A stretch of 64,000 nt of DNA from Anaerohalosphaeraceae bacterium (GTDB lineage Bacteria > Planctomycetota > Phycisphaerae > Sedimentisphaerales > UBA12454): positions 62,001-126,000 of the forward strand of contig JAIORA010000002.1 of NCBI GenBank assembly GCA_021108375.1, given 5' to 3'. Positions within the stretch are counted from its first letter, which is position 1, and every line of letters starts with the position of its first letter. Below, in pieces: positions 42,163-57,100 of the stretch. A model generated the notes under the pieces. The model ran no database searches. It saw nothing but the letters and a program-made list of their open reading frames with translations, and was not told the origin of the DNA. Made by a program: the position numbers and the translations under genes.

Positions 42163-45100
42163 ATGATGAAAAAGTATTCCGCGATATTAATTATTGTTCT
42201 GAGCCTTTACAGTTTTGCCGGCGCAGCAACCTTTAACGTCCCTGCCGATTATCCGAATATCCAGGCGGCGGTGAACGCAGCCAGTGACGGCAATGAGGTC
42301 ATTGTCGCAGATGACCCTACGCCGTACACCGGCGTTGGCAACCGCGATATTGATTTCGGCGGTAAACTTATAACCGTAAGGAGCGCAAGCGATAATCCGT
42401 CTGCCTGTATTATTGACTGCCAGGGCTTAGGCAGAGGCTTTTTGTTTCAAACAGGTGAAACCGGGGCGGCAGTCGTGCGCGGATTTACTATTAAAAACGG
42501 CGACGAATACTATGGCGGTGCTATCGAATGCGATGGCGCATCACCGGAAATTAACAACTGTATAATTACAAATAATACGGCAAGCTATGGTGGAGCTATC
42601 GACTGCTTTGAGGCATCGCCGGCAATAATAAACTGTGTTATAATCAATAACACCAGCGACAATGACGGCGGCGCCATCGAATGCGGAAGCGATGCATCGC
42701 CTGAAATTAGAAACTGCCTTATAGCTAATAATACCTCTACTTTATATGGCGGTGCTATCGATTGCTACGACGCATCTTCGCCTGTAATAACGAACTGTAC
42801 AATCGTAAACAACAGCGGCACTTCCAATCGAGGCGGCGTTTATACCTTTGATTCTTCAAGCCCGGTTATAAGAAACAGTATTTTGTGGGGTAATGGCGAT
42901 GATATTGACGGTGCAAGCGCAGAGTACTCGTGTATTCAGGACGGCGATGCCGGAACGGGCAATATCAGTACCGACCCGATGTTTAGAGCAGGGCCCTTAG
43001 GCGATTATTATCTGCGCCAGATTACCGGCGGACAACTCGCAGACAGCGTTGCTGTCGATGGTGGCGGCGATGACGCTACTGTTATCTTCGGCGCAGGACA
43101 TTCCTACACAACGGCGACAAACAATACTCTGGACGACCCTACCGGCGGAACTGTCGATATGGGTTACCATTACCCCGACAGCGGTGCGGCAGCTCAGCAT
43201 AACCTTACAACAGTTGTTGACCCCAATGGGAATTTTGGCACGCTCGACCCGAATAATCCCGCACCCGGCGTTGCGTATGACGAATTCAACGAAGTGCTGC
43301 TTACAGCAAGCCCTGACGCGGGTTTTACTGTCGCAAGCTGGAATGGAACTGACGATGACGGCAGTGTCGCTTTGACTAATGTCGTAACAATCGACGGCGA
43401 TAAAACAGTTACCGTGAAATTTCTCGGCCTGACAATGCACAAACTGCTTACCGGTGTCAACGGAACTAATGGCACGGTTTTGCCTGACAACTCCGGAAAC
43501 AATTTTTACCCTGAATATTCGCAGGTTGATATTACGGCCACTCCTGACGCAGGTTATGTAGTTAATCAGTGGTACGATGGTAACACGGCAACATTCAATA
43601 TAAATGACCCCTGCACCTATACTGTAACAGCCGGGCCGAACGAAATATATACCACGATAATGGATGCCAATACTACCGTGCTGGCTGAGTTTGTTGAAGA
43701 CCCCTGCTCGTACAGGTTCGAGGCAAGAGTTGTGGGGGGCAATGGCACGGTAAGTCCAAAGCGACAGAGCTATCCCCAAAATATAGTTGTTCCCGTTGAC
43801 GCGACACCCGATGCGCATTATCACGTTAAAGAGTGGACAGTAAATGGTACTCCGTTAACCTTAACAGGAACGACCATTTTCGTAACAATGACCTCGGATA
43901 AGAGCGTTACGGTGGAATTTGAGGAAGACCCGACATTTGCAATAATAACGAGCAGCTTTGACATAAGCCACCCCAACCTGAGCGACCCAAATGCTGGCAA
44001 TGACCCGAACGTTTACGACCCGAATTACAGCGTCTACTACAACTTAGAAATCGATGCGAACATAGCTAATGACCCGAACGTCGGATACATCGAACCAAAT
44101 TATCCCGCAGGCGGAACAATTTATCAAAATGAAACAGGAATCTTTACGGCTCATCCAGCTATTGGTTACAAAATTTATTCGTGGTTCGATGCCAACACAA
44201 ATGCCAATGCATTTGACCCTTGCGACCCTAACACATACCATTTGATATACACTGATAGTGTAACACATAACGTAGTGATGGACGCAAACAAAGCAGTCAA
44301 AGCATTTTTCCAGCCTACACCAATATACACTCTGACAACCGATACATTTGGAGGGGTAACGGTTGCTCCTGATTATCAGGCAGGGGAAGACTTTGCAGAA
44401 GGTACGGTCGTTACGCTGACAGCAACGATTCCTGCCGGCGACGATGTAATCGTCTGGAGCGGAACAGATAACGATGGCTCAATACAACTTACAAATACTG
44501 TAACAATGGACTCCAACAAATCCGTAACGGTCGGTGTAAGAACGCCGATAACTCTGCACGTACCCGGGCAGTATCCATCCATAGGCGAAGCGGTTGACGC
44601 AGCTCAGGGCGGCGATACGATTATTGTATCCGAACGAGCGGGCGACCCTTATAACGAAAACGGAATCGACCTTGACGGCAAAGAAATTACAATCGCCGGT
44701 GAACATCCCGATGACCCGTGCTGTGTCGCGGCGACAGTTATTGACTGCCAAGGTCTTGACGCGGCATTCATACTGAAAAAAGGACAGGGCCGAGATACGG
44801 TTATTGACGGCCTGACAATTATCAACGGCGGCGGTGCACAAGACCCTGACAACCCAACAACAAACAGATACGGCGGAGCAATAGCGTGCTTTGAAGGTTC
44901 GGCCCCGATAATTTCTAACTGTGTTTTCAGAAACTGTGTTGCTCAGGGCCAAAACGGCTCAAACGGCGACCATGAGTACGATGACATCGGGGACTACGAC
45001 GACCTCCCTGACCAAATTGACGCTAATGAACCCGACGCTAATTTTCCGGACGGTCAAGCCGGAATATCCGGAATAGATGGAGCAGACGGCCAAAATGGAG

Positions 45101-48100
45101 CAGATGGCGAGGATGGCGGCGATGGCGGAGACGCATACGGCGGAGCTTTATATTTCAGCCTTTCAGGCAATCCGAAGATACTGAACTGTAAAATGATTAA
45201 CTGCTCGGCAGCAGGTGGTAATGGCGGCTGGGGCGGAGACGGCCAAAACGGACAAAACGGACAGACCGGACAGGCCGGCCAGACCGGACAAGAGGGTATG
45301 GAGGGCGACCCTAATATGCCTGGCGGTACAGGCGGTACAGGCGGTGATGGCGGTACTGGCGGTGATGGCGGCGATGGCGGCGAAGGCGGTAAAGGCGGCG
45401 ACGGCGGCGAAGCAATCGGCGGAGCGATTTATTTCGCAGGCAATAGTAATATAGATATGGAATACTGTGAGTTTATAGAGTGCAGCACAACGCCGGGTAT
45501 AGGCAACTATGCTGGTAACGCTGGTAACGCTGGCAATGCTGGAGATAGCGGTGAAGGCGGTACAGGCGGTGAGGGTGGTGATAACAGCGAACCCAATGGA
45601 ATCGACGGAATCGATGGGGCTGACGGAATTAGCGGATTGGCTGGTGACGGCGGAGACGGCGGACGCGGCGGCGATGGCGGAGTGAACGGCCAACTCTCAC
45701 ACGCAGGTGCTGTATTCTTCGGAGACACCTGCAATACGACTATGCTCGAAACGCTGTTTGAAGGCAATTTCACGGTAACTGACATGTTGCCGTTCAGATG
45801 CGACGCAGGTAACGGCGGTAACGGCGGTGATGGCGGCAGCGACCCTAACGATATAGGCGGCAACGGCGGCGAAGGTGGCGATGGCGGTACTCCGGGCAAC
45901 TCCGGCGACAACAAAGAAATAGGCGAAGGCGGTAACGGCGGCGATGGCGGCACAGGCGGCGGGGACTTCGGCGCAGGTGGTGATGGCGGCGACGCGACAA
46001 ACGGTGATACCGGCGGAACAATAGGCGGCGAAGGCGGCGAAGGCAATCCTGATGGTGTTGATGGTACCGACTATAGCGAGTCAGACGGAATATCGCCGTG
46101 GATTACAATGACAGCCATAGCCGGCGGTAACTACTACTCGCACGACTGCACTGTTACGATGACGAATTGTACTTTCAAAGGCAACCATACCGAAGACACG
46201 TGGACAAACACAAACTCCAGCGGTGGAGCAGAGTACTACGAAGAAAACTGCACACTAACAATAGACGGCTGCAAATTCGTAGACAATTACGTCGGCTCGT
46301 GGGGCCACGGTGGCGGGCAATGTCTCGCGGTGTGGGGCTACGGGCTAAGCATTACTGACAGCCAATATCTGGACAACCAGTGCGTCGGCTCCGGCGGCGG
46401 TGTTTACGTTGGCTGGGGAGTAAATATAGATATCAACAGAACAACATTCAGCGACAATATCGCCGGCTTCAGCAAAAACGGCTACCAAAACTATAGTTAC
46501 GGTGGCGGTATCTGCTGGAATAATAGTGGCTTTTCCGGAACAGTAAATATAAATGACAGCGAATTCACAAACAACTACGCCGCGTTCGGCGGAGGAATGT
46601 ACTGGTACAGCGATACAAATATGACAACAAATGTCAGGAGATGTTTCTTTGCTGACAATTCTGCAAATCACGGCGGCGGTATATACTTTAGCTTAGGCGA
46701 CCCTAACATCAGCGATTGTACTTTCAAGCGCAACCACGCGGAAGGTCTGTGGGTGTGGATGGACAACTGGTACTTTGAAGACTTCTACGGCGGTGGCGGC
46801 GCGATTATGGCGTTCAGTACTGACGCGGTTATAAAGGATTGTTCAATAAGCGAAAATACTACCAGCGGCTCCGGCGGCGGTGTGTATCTCGGAGGCGGCG
46901 CAAACTATCCATCGCTGAATAACTGTCTGATAACAGATAACGTCGCAACGCTTGATGGCGGCGGTGTAATAACATATTGGTACGTCGAATCTACTATAAG
47001 AAATTGTACAATCGTCGGTAACAGTGCCTATGATGTAATGGACGAAAATTACGGTAAAGGCGGCGGACTGAGTTGTTCGTATGAAAGCCAGACAACACTC
47101 ATCGACAGCATTGTGTGGGGCAATCTCGCAGTAGCCGGTGACCAGATTGCAGTAGGCAGCGACAGCGACCCGTACTATATTCAGCGGCCAGCAACGCTGA
47201 CCGTTTCGTACAGCGATATTGAAGGCTGGACGAACCCTGATTCCATATATGTTGAGCCTGGACGAACTCTTACTGATGCCGGCGGCGTAATCAGCGTTGA
47301 CCCGAATTTCATAGAGCCTTACTATCTGGCATTTGACAGCAATGCAGTTGATGCCGGTAGCCAGAGCGCGACAGCAGCAGGACTTGATACATATACAACA
47401 CATATAGACAACACGCCGGATGCCAACACGGTCGATATGGGTTACCATTACGGGCTGGGACAGTTCAGTCTCGTTATCATAGGTAACGGCAGTGTAACGG
47501 TTGACCCGAACAACTTCGACCCAGGTACCGGCTTATACAGCGGCAGTATGTTTACGCTGACGGCTGTGCCGGATTACGGATATAGAGTTAAGAGCTGGGA
47601 CGGAGCCGAAGAGGCCCCTGCCTGGAACACGAACATCAATACCGTTGTAGTTAACGGCATTAAGATTGTTACGGTAGAATTTGAAGTTGCCCACAATAAC
47701 ACCATTGATGTTTTCGGCGATGTTATGGGTATCCAAAAAGCTATCGATGACGCAGTCGATGGCGACACTATTAAGATTCATCCGGGTACATACGTCGGAA
47801 CAGGATTCTATGTCGATAAAAACATAACAATCGTCGGCGACCCTGAGAATCCGGAAACTGTTGTTATCGACTGCAATGACGAAAGTCCTGACAGCCGTGG
47901 CTTTGTACTCGTTGGCGATAATACTCATTCGGTAGAACTTAACGGCCTGACAATAATTAATTCGATTGTCTGGGTAGGCAATGTACACCAACCGGATGAC
48001 CCGGGCGAGGATGGTTGGCCTAACGAAGAGAACCGCGATAACGGAGCCGCTGACCTGTTTGGCGGAGCTATCAGGATATTGGGTAATCATACAGTAGCAA

Positions 48101-51100
48101 ACTGTATTATAAGAAATTGCTCCGTAACAGCCGGACACGCTTCAGACGGCGTAGCCGGAGGCGACCCTGAAGATGGCGAGTTACACGATGGCGGCGACGG
48201 CGGATTCGGCGGCAACGCTGGCGGAGCGGGTATATGCGTGTTCTGGGGAGAGCCGAATATAATCAACTGCACAGTCGAAGATTGCGTAGCTATCGGCGGA
48301 AATGCCGGTGATGGAGCCATCGGATGGACATTCCCAGACCCTCCCACACACCCGAGCGGTATAAGCGGGAACGGCGGCGGAGGCGGCAATGTTTATGGTG
48401 CCGGTGTTTATGTACGCAACGGCAGTCCGACTTTTGAAAATCTAACCGTCAACAATTGCCTGGCAATAGCTGGTAACGCAGGCGACGGCAGCGACGGCGC
48501 ACCGAACGCAAAAGGCGGCGATGGTGGTTTGCCGGGACAGATTAGAGGCGGTGGCGTTTATTGCGCAGTCAACTCTATGCCGGAATTTATAGACTGCGAC
48601 ATCGAAAATTGTACCGCTCTCGGCGGCTTTGCCGGCGATGGTGGTGATGGCGGCGAAATGGAAAGCGCAGAAATAGAAGGCGGATACGGCGGTCTTACAA
48701 CCGAGGCTGGCGCAGAACAAGGCGAAATATGGCGACATAGCGGTAATGGAAGCGGCGTATATTGTGACGAATGGTCAAGAGCGACATTCACAAATTGCAG
48801 CTTTGTTGACAATATCGGTTACGGCGGTATAAGCGGTCTTGGCGGACGTAACACCGTAAGTAACTGGCAGTGGCAGCCGAGGAAGAATTTCATAATGCCT
48901 GTTCACGGCGGCGGTGTTTACTGCTCTGAAAATTCTTCTGTAACATTTGACCAATGCCATATTGAAAATAACAGAACAGCATTCCTTTACGATTATGCCT
49001 CGCCTGACTTCAGTGATTTTCAGGGACTTGTATGCCCGGCAATCCTGCCTGACTATAACGATGCTGTAAGTAGCTATGACGGCGAGTTGATTGGCAGAGG
49101 CGGCGGTGCGTATCTATTAGAAACAGCATCGACAACAATCACAGATTGTAATTTCGTTGGCAACAGCTCACCTGTCGGCGGTGGTATTTACGCGTTTGAT
49201 TCCGGAATAAATATAGCAGACAGCAACATTATGGAAAATATCGCTTACTCTGGTGGTGGCGCACTTATCGAAGACAGTGTGGCCGACATCAATAATACGA
49301 TTTTCCAAAATAATGCGGCGGGAACCCAGGGCGGCGACGCTGAGTATCTCGGCAATGTCGATTTCGGTACCGGCGGTGGTTTGTACTCGATTTCAACGGA
49401 GTTAAATTTTGTAAATTCAACCATAACAGAAAACTATGCTAAACTTTACGGCGGCGGCGTGGTCATTGACGGCGATTTGCCGATGGCCGGTTGGCCAATA
49501 GTAAAGAACTGCCTTATAACCAGCAACAAAGCTGTCGAGGCAGGCGGCGGTATAGCGAGTATCTACTTCGCTGAGCCAATAATCGCAAATTGTACAATCG
49601 CTGAAAACAGGGTAAGCGATGCCAACGGTCTTGGCGGCGGTCTGTTCGGCTCTTACGGTAGTGATACATTCGTCGTTGACAGTATTATCTGGGGCAACAG
49701 CGGTGTTGACGGCGGACAAATTGCGCTGAGCAAAGGCGGGCCAGGAACAAACTACCCTGCCAACGCAGTCGTTATATACAACGATATAGACCTAAGAACG
49801 GTTGTGCCTTTTGAATTTGAATCTACTTCTGGTTCATCAGGCGGCAGCGGCACAGGTTTGCTTGTCAATGGACAGACAATTCAAAACCATATCGATGCTA
49901 ATGGAGTCGCTAACGTTATAGTAACATTAGTTGATTCGGAGATGGCGGGGTCAACGAACTGGAATTCATCAGCTTCTGTTGCCGCTCTCCAGGGTGATGT
50001 AGCACTTATTCAGCAGCAGGTACTGTCAACTCTTGACGCAGGTGAATTTGCCCTGCGTCAGCAACTGCAAAATACGCCTATCGTCAGCGGCAGTATAAGC
50101 CAATCCGGTCTGGACAAATTAGTTGCCAACCCGGCAGTAGCTCATATCGAACCGGTAAAACAGGTTCATCCCGCACTGGCACAGGGCATTCCGCTAATGC
50201 AGGCCCTGAGTGCGAGACAACAATTCAATGGTTCGGGTACTTCTGTTGCAATCGTTGATACGGGCATAGATTATACACATCCAATGCTCGGCGGCGGCGG
50301 CTTCCCGAACGCAAAAGTTATTGGCGGTTACGATACCGGCGAAAACGACACAGACCCAATGCCACTAAGCCAAGCACACGGCACGAATTGTGCTGGTATC
50401 GCAGCTGGTGATTTAGGAACTGTTGGAGATTACATCGGCGGTGTAGCTCACAGTGCAAGATTGTACGCACTTAAAGCAAATCCCGATGGTATGGGATACT
50501 TCTTCACTGACGCTATAATCGCAGCCTGGGACTGGTGTATAAGCCACAAAAATGATGACTCGGCAAACCCGATTCTGGTCATAAGCAATAGTCTCGGTGG
50601 AGGTAAATACTACAGTGCTGAAGAAGCAGACGATGACAATCCTGCAACTTTTGCTGCTGCAAGTCGCGCAAATGATGCAGGCATAACGGTAGTGGCAGCG
50701 TCCGGCAACGATGGGTACACCGATGGAATAAGTGCCCCGGCGGCAATGAGCAATATCATAAGCGTCGGTGCGGTTTACGATGGTGTATTTTTGTCCGGTG
50801 CGTGCGGGATAATGACAAGGCCTGATGATGTTACCTGCTATTCAAATACGGCAGACTTCCTTGACATTCTCGCGCCTTCAGAAAACGCCTATACCACCGA
50901 TATTGTCGGTGCGGGTGGATACGGCAGTGGAGATTACTATGCCTACTTTAACGGTACAAGCTCGGCGTGTCCCTATGCGGCTGGAGCTATTGCAGCTCTG
51001 CAAAATGCGGCGATTGAAAGCAAAGGGGCAGCACTTAGCCCTGAAGAAATCAGGACTACGCTCACAACTACCGGCGACCCTGTTACCGATACGAAGGTCA

Positions 51101-54100
51101 ACATTACCAAGCCGAGAGTTAATCTCGGAGCGGCAATCGCGATGCTGAGTGAAGCTGTTCCGATTTATCTCGAAGAAGGCTGTACAATATACGGAGTTGA
51201 GCCAAACACCGCAGACCCTAACGAAGCGTGGATGGTTTCGGCTGACAGCAATAATATCGATGATGACCCGAACTTTGTTTACGGATATTACCTGAGCCAT
51301 ATTGCTGCCAACCAGGAAATAGACAGCAACGCAATTGATGCAGGAAGCGACCTTGCTACTGCACTGGCAATGCATATTTACACGACACGTACAGACGGTG
51401 TAAACGATGTCAATACCGTTGATATGGGTTATCACTACTTAGCGGCTTATCCGAGCTACATTCTAACTCTTGAGGTAAACCAGCCGGGACTTCCAAATGA
51501 TGTGAATTATTATGGACATATCGAATTTGACTGGAACGACGTCAACACGACAGCGGCTACGCCATATAGTATCTATAAGGGTACTCCGGTCAAAATTGAA
51601 GCTGTGCCGGATGCCAACTACAGGGTTGCCAAGTGGTTTATTGAACTGCCCGACCCGAATTATGACGACCCGAATCAGACTTTCACAACGACCATAGAAA
51701 CTCGTGAGCGATATCGAGAAATCGTTATGACCAGCGATATAGCAATTACTGTTGAATTTGAATTTTATGAGCCAAGACATCTGTTCGTGCCTGATGAATA
51801 TGCAACTATCCAGGAAGCGGTAGATGCAGCGGAGCCGGGCGATACGATATATGTCTATCGCAAGGACAACGGAGACCCCCATTATATAACGGGTGCGGAC
51901 GGAATCGACCTTCAAGGCAAGGGTATAACAGTTCGTTCTGAAGACCCGAACGATGCGAATATTGTAGCGCAGACTGTTATCGACTGTCAGAACAACAGCA
52001 GAGCGTTTATCTTCCGGAACGAAGAGGATGCTAATACTATCATTGACGGCCTGACAATAATCAACGGTTCAGCTTCAGGTGGAATCGGTTATCCGGGCGG
52101 AACCGGTCCGTGGGACCCGTGCGACCCGAACACACGCTACGATGGCGGCGACGCTGCCGGTGATGGTTACGGCGGAGCGATGTACTTCGATGCCAACACC
52201 AGTCCGATTGTACGCAGATGTACAATTACGAACTGTCAGGCAACCGGCGGTATTGGCGGAGACGGTATTAAGGGATTCTCAGTTGATGCAGACGATGGAG
52301 CTGATAGGGCCGGCAGAGGCGGACACGGCGGTAACGGCAGCGGTAGCGGTTATGGCGGTGCGTTCTACTGCGACGCGAACAGCCATCCAACAATTGATTT
52401 CTGTTTCATCGAAAATTGCAAAGCTCTCGGTGGCATAGGCGGCGATGGCGGCGATGGCGGTAACGGTCTGGATGACAAGATTGGCGGCGATGGCGGTAAT
52501 GGCGGTAACGGCAACGGCAACGGTGCCGGCGGCGTAGTGTACTGCGAAGAAGACGCAGCTCCGAAATTTATCGATTGCAACTTCCCGGAAAACAATGCCT
52601 CGCAGGGCGTTGGCGGTACCGGCGGCAGCACCGGAGCAGGTACTATACCTGATGACCCTGATATTCGCCTTCCACATAACGGCTATAACGGCAGCAGCAA
52701 CGGCTCCGGTGTCGGAGGCGCAGGTTACTATACAGAAGCTACCATCGCAGACTTCAATAGCTGCCAGTTCATCAGCAACAGCAGTACCTCTGATGGCAGT
52801 ACAATACATAATGATGGTGGCGGAGCTCTTTACTTTGAGCCTAACTGTGTATCTGTTGAGCTTATCAGTTGCGACCTCTATGGCAATATGGCAACCGGCG
52901 GTGATGGCGGAGCCATCAAGTGTAAAGCCAAGAACACAATCAAACTTACCGGCTGCTACTTCGGCGGTAATAACTCAGATGGAGACGGCGGCGCGATTTG
53001 TGTCGGAGACACGGAAGACGCGAATACCGTTTTTCTTGAATTTACAGACTGTGCTATCACCGACAATACGGCTACGGCCTTCGGCGGTGGTATATACGCA
53101 ACGAGCTTTGACGCAGATATGATAGATTGCTACGTCAATAGAAACACCGCTACAAGCGGCGGTGGAATGTATCTGACGACACAAGTAGATGCCTCGACAG
53201 AATCTGAGCTCGAATTCGTTCGCGGCACCATTATGCAGAACAACGCTACCGGAGATTATGCCAACGGCGGAGGCGCATATATTGTTAATCTGCCGGCAAC
53301 GATAGTAAATGTGTGGGTAAAGGGCAACAGCTCTTTCTATGCCGGTGGTGGAATTATGTTCAGAGGCACTAAGACAAGCGAAACGGAAATATATAATTGT
53401 CTCTTTACAGAAAACACGGCCACTACCAGAGGCGGCGGTCTTTTGGTATCTATCAATTCCTCGCCTGAAATTACAAGCTGTACTTTCGTCAAAAACGGTG
53501 TGGCAGTGAGCGGTATGGGCGGTGCTATACTCTGTATCAACAACAGTTCGCCAATTATCGCCAATTGTATCTTCGCTGAATCCGGCCAGGTGGCTGTACG
53601 GGAAGGTAGTGCCGATAGCGTTGTCGATATGTCTTACTGTATGTTCGCCAAGAACATAAACGGCGATTATTATGAATTCGACTCCGGCAGAACATATAAA
53701 ACCTACGGTTCGACCGACCCAAATGAACTTGCCGCTTTAAATGCAGCGACCGGCGGTAATCATAGGATTGGTCTCAACACAACCTCTGATTTCACAAAGG
53801 GTACGTTGGGTGATTATTATCTGGTTCAGGCTATGAGTCTGGCAGTCAATAACGGAAGCGGCGACGCAAATGACGCTAACCTGCCGATTACCGGCGAGAC
53901 TATGGCTGACTACACGACAAACCCCAACGATGTTTTCGTCGCCGACAGCGGGCTGCTCGATATGGGTTATCACTATCCGAACCCGAACACTTTGGTAGAA
54001 TATACACTGACAACAATCGTCGATGGTGGTAACGGCGATATCATTCCAGCCACAGACCAGCACTACGCAGGCACAACGGTAGAACTTACCGCGGTACCGA

Positions 54101-57100
54101 GGACGGGCTGGCGAGTTAATAAGTGGAGCGGAACAGATGACGATACCAAGACAGAGGTAACAAACTATATAACCATAATCGGCGACAGGACTGTAAGTGT
54201 TTCTTATGAACTGCCAGATGTCCTTTATGTGCCGAGTGAATACACCGCGATTCAGTATGCAATTAACGATGCAAAGAGCGGTGATAAAATTGTTATGGCT
54301 CCGGGCATTTATCCCGAGCCGGACGTAAATTATGACTATGGTGCCATTATAATTAACGGCAAGAATATCGTTATAACGAGCAGCAATCCTGACGACCCGT
54401 GCATCGTTGCCGCTACGGTCTTTACAGAAAGCCGTTGGTATATAAATAATGTTGACAGGACTATGGTAATTGACGGAATAACTATCCGTGATGCTCATTA
54501 CCACGGCGGAAACTGCGACTGCCCACCGCGATGTGCCAAAGGTCCTACCGGAGACGGCAACAACGGCGGAAGCTTGATGGGCGGTGCAATTATACTAATC
54601 AACGCATCTCCAACAATCCGCAATACCAGAATTGTTGACTGCTCAGCTGGCGGCGGCAATGCTGCTCCTGCCTGCGATGAATGGGGAGACGGCGGCTGGG
54701 GCGGCTATGCAAGAGGCGGTGCGGTCGGCATCTCTCTCGGAAGCGACCCGCTCTTTGCTAACTGTGAATTTATCGACTGCTATGTACGAGGCGGTGACGG
54801 CGGTAACGCCCGCGAAAATAAGGGACACGGCGGAAGCTGGGGCGACCCGAATGATGATGTATGGCATACCTGGGACTGGGCACCGGCCGGCGGCTACGAA
54901 GAATACTGGTATTACAGCGGTTACGGCGGCGCGGTTTACTGTATGCCAGGCACAAAGCCATTATTTGAGAACTGTCTGTTCCAGGGCAATAGAGCCTATG
55001 GCGGTGTCTGCGGCAACAGTCACACAGCAGCGTGGCCGTGGCCTCAGTTTAACTATGTCATAGATGCCTTCGGCGGTGCGATTTTTGCCGGTGCAGGCAG
55101 TGAGCCTAATTTTGTTAATTGCAGCTTTATAGATAATGAGGCTGATACCAGAGGCCAGATAGATGGCGGCCTTGACCCGAACGAACCTAACAGCACAGAG
55201 TTCACTTTGCCAGATGCTGTTATAAGCTATGGCGGTGCGGTTGCGGCCGAAATTGGCGCGAAGCCGAAATTCACAAATTGTGATTTCAGCGAGAACATCG
55301 CCTGTTCCGGCGGTTCAATGTACCTTGAAGGTGCCGACGCGATGATTGATAATTGTACGTTTGAAGAGGGATGGTCAATGCTTGGCGGCGGGCTGTGTAT
55401 GATAGACAGTAATTCGATAATCTCGCAAAGCCGAATCAGCTCAAACACCGCTATCAACCCGACAGGCCAGGGCGGCGGTATATACAGCGTATCGTCAGGC
55501 ATACAGTTTATCGACAGCCAGCTCAATAGTAATATCGCAACCATTTCCGGCGGCGGTGCATACTTTGGCGGCGAAAGAGAGCCCAATATGTTCAACTGCC
55601 TCGTCGTTGACAATAGCGCAAACAGAGATGGCGGCGGTGTTTCAGCCAACTGGCACAGTCAACTGCTGATATCCAACTGTACCATCGCTGATAACACGGT
55701 TAGCGGCATCAACTTCGACGCGGGTTACGGCGGCGGCTTGAGCGCTGCTTATTACGCATACGTCGATGTCATAAACAGTATTATCTGGAGCAACACAGCC
55801 AGTTACGGCCTAAGCATATCGATAGGCAGTGTGTACGACCCGAATGCCAAGCCTATGGCAGAAGTTAAAGTCAGATATAGCGATATTCGCGGCGGTGAGG
55901 CCAACGTATTCGTTGATACCCCGCACGAGGCAGTACTCGACTGGAATGATATAGGTGAACCAAATACAAACCTGCTTGGTACCGCACTGGATGACCCGAA
56001 TTTCGTTGTCGGCCCACTGGGCGGTCTGCTGGAAAGTTACTACCTTAGCCAGTTGGATACAGGCGACCCGAGCCAGACTGTCGATAGCCCTGCTGTCAAT
56101 AGAGGCAGTGCAGATGCGGTAGATGTTGATATGTACAGACACACAACCAGGACAGACCATATGTTAGATGCTGGCACTGTCGATATGGGATACCATTATG
56201 TATTGGATACGTTCAGTAATGGTATTAGATGCGACTACAACTATGACGGTATTGTTGATATGCAGGATTTGACACTGTTCCTGCTTTACTGGCTCCAGGA
56301 TGATTGCCAATTCCCGGGCTGGTGCCACGACAGAGACCTGACAACCGATGGCGAAGTAGATATGGAAGACTATTCCGTCTTTGCCAGTCATTACGGAGGT
56401 ACGGAAGATGTTCCGCCTGAGCCGAACTCGATGACGTGGGCGGTAACTCCGCACTCCGCTGGAGATGCCGGGATTACAATGACGGCAACAACGGCAGTCG
56501 ATGATTTCAGTCCGCCAGTCGAGTACTACTTCCGTTGCGATTACAATCCTAATGGCGATGGCAGTGATAGAGATTGGGGCGAGGACAGCAGCTACAGCGA
56601 TGAAGGCCTTACTGAAGACGTTGCGTACGGCTACAAGGTAAGGGCCCGCGATTCAAGAGGCAACGAAACGGACTGGTCTGTCATCGGCTATGCTGTACCT
56701 GGCGAAGATGTAACTCCGCCAGAGCCGAATGTGATGACCTGGGCGTTAGTGCCTTATGCGACATCGCCTAACTCAGTGAGTATGACCGCTACGACAGCCA
56801 GCGATGGCAGCGGAGTTGAATATCGCTTCTACGAAACCAGCGGTGAGCCTAACGGGACAACAAGTGATTGGCAGGATAGCTCGATATTCGACGATTTCGG
56901 ACTCGACCCGTGTACAACCTATTCTTACTACGTTGTCGCACGAGATAAATCCAGTAATCACAACCAGACGGCACCCTCGACAACAGAATCGGTTACAACA
57001 TCAAGCGAGGCAAATGACCCTAATGTTACCGATGTATATCCGCCGGAACCTAACCCGAGCCAGTGGGCTACATATCCTTATGCATACGAGGAGTTCGGCA

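Noticed and set aside
45507-46046. Pro/Ser-rich frames antisense to the giant gene
   Set aside because: They are the reverse complement of Gly-Gly-Asp codons (GGC GGT GAT reads as Ser-Pro-Pro-like codons) and carry no start signals.
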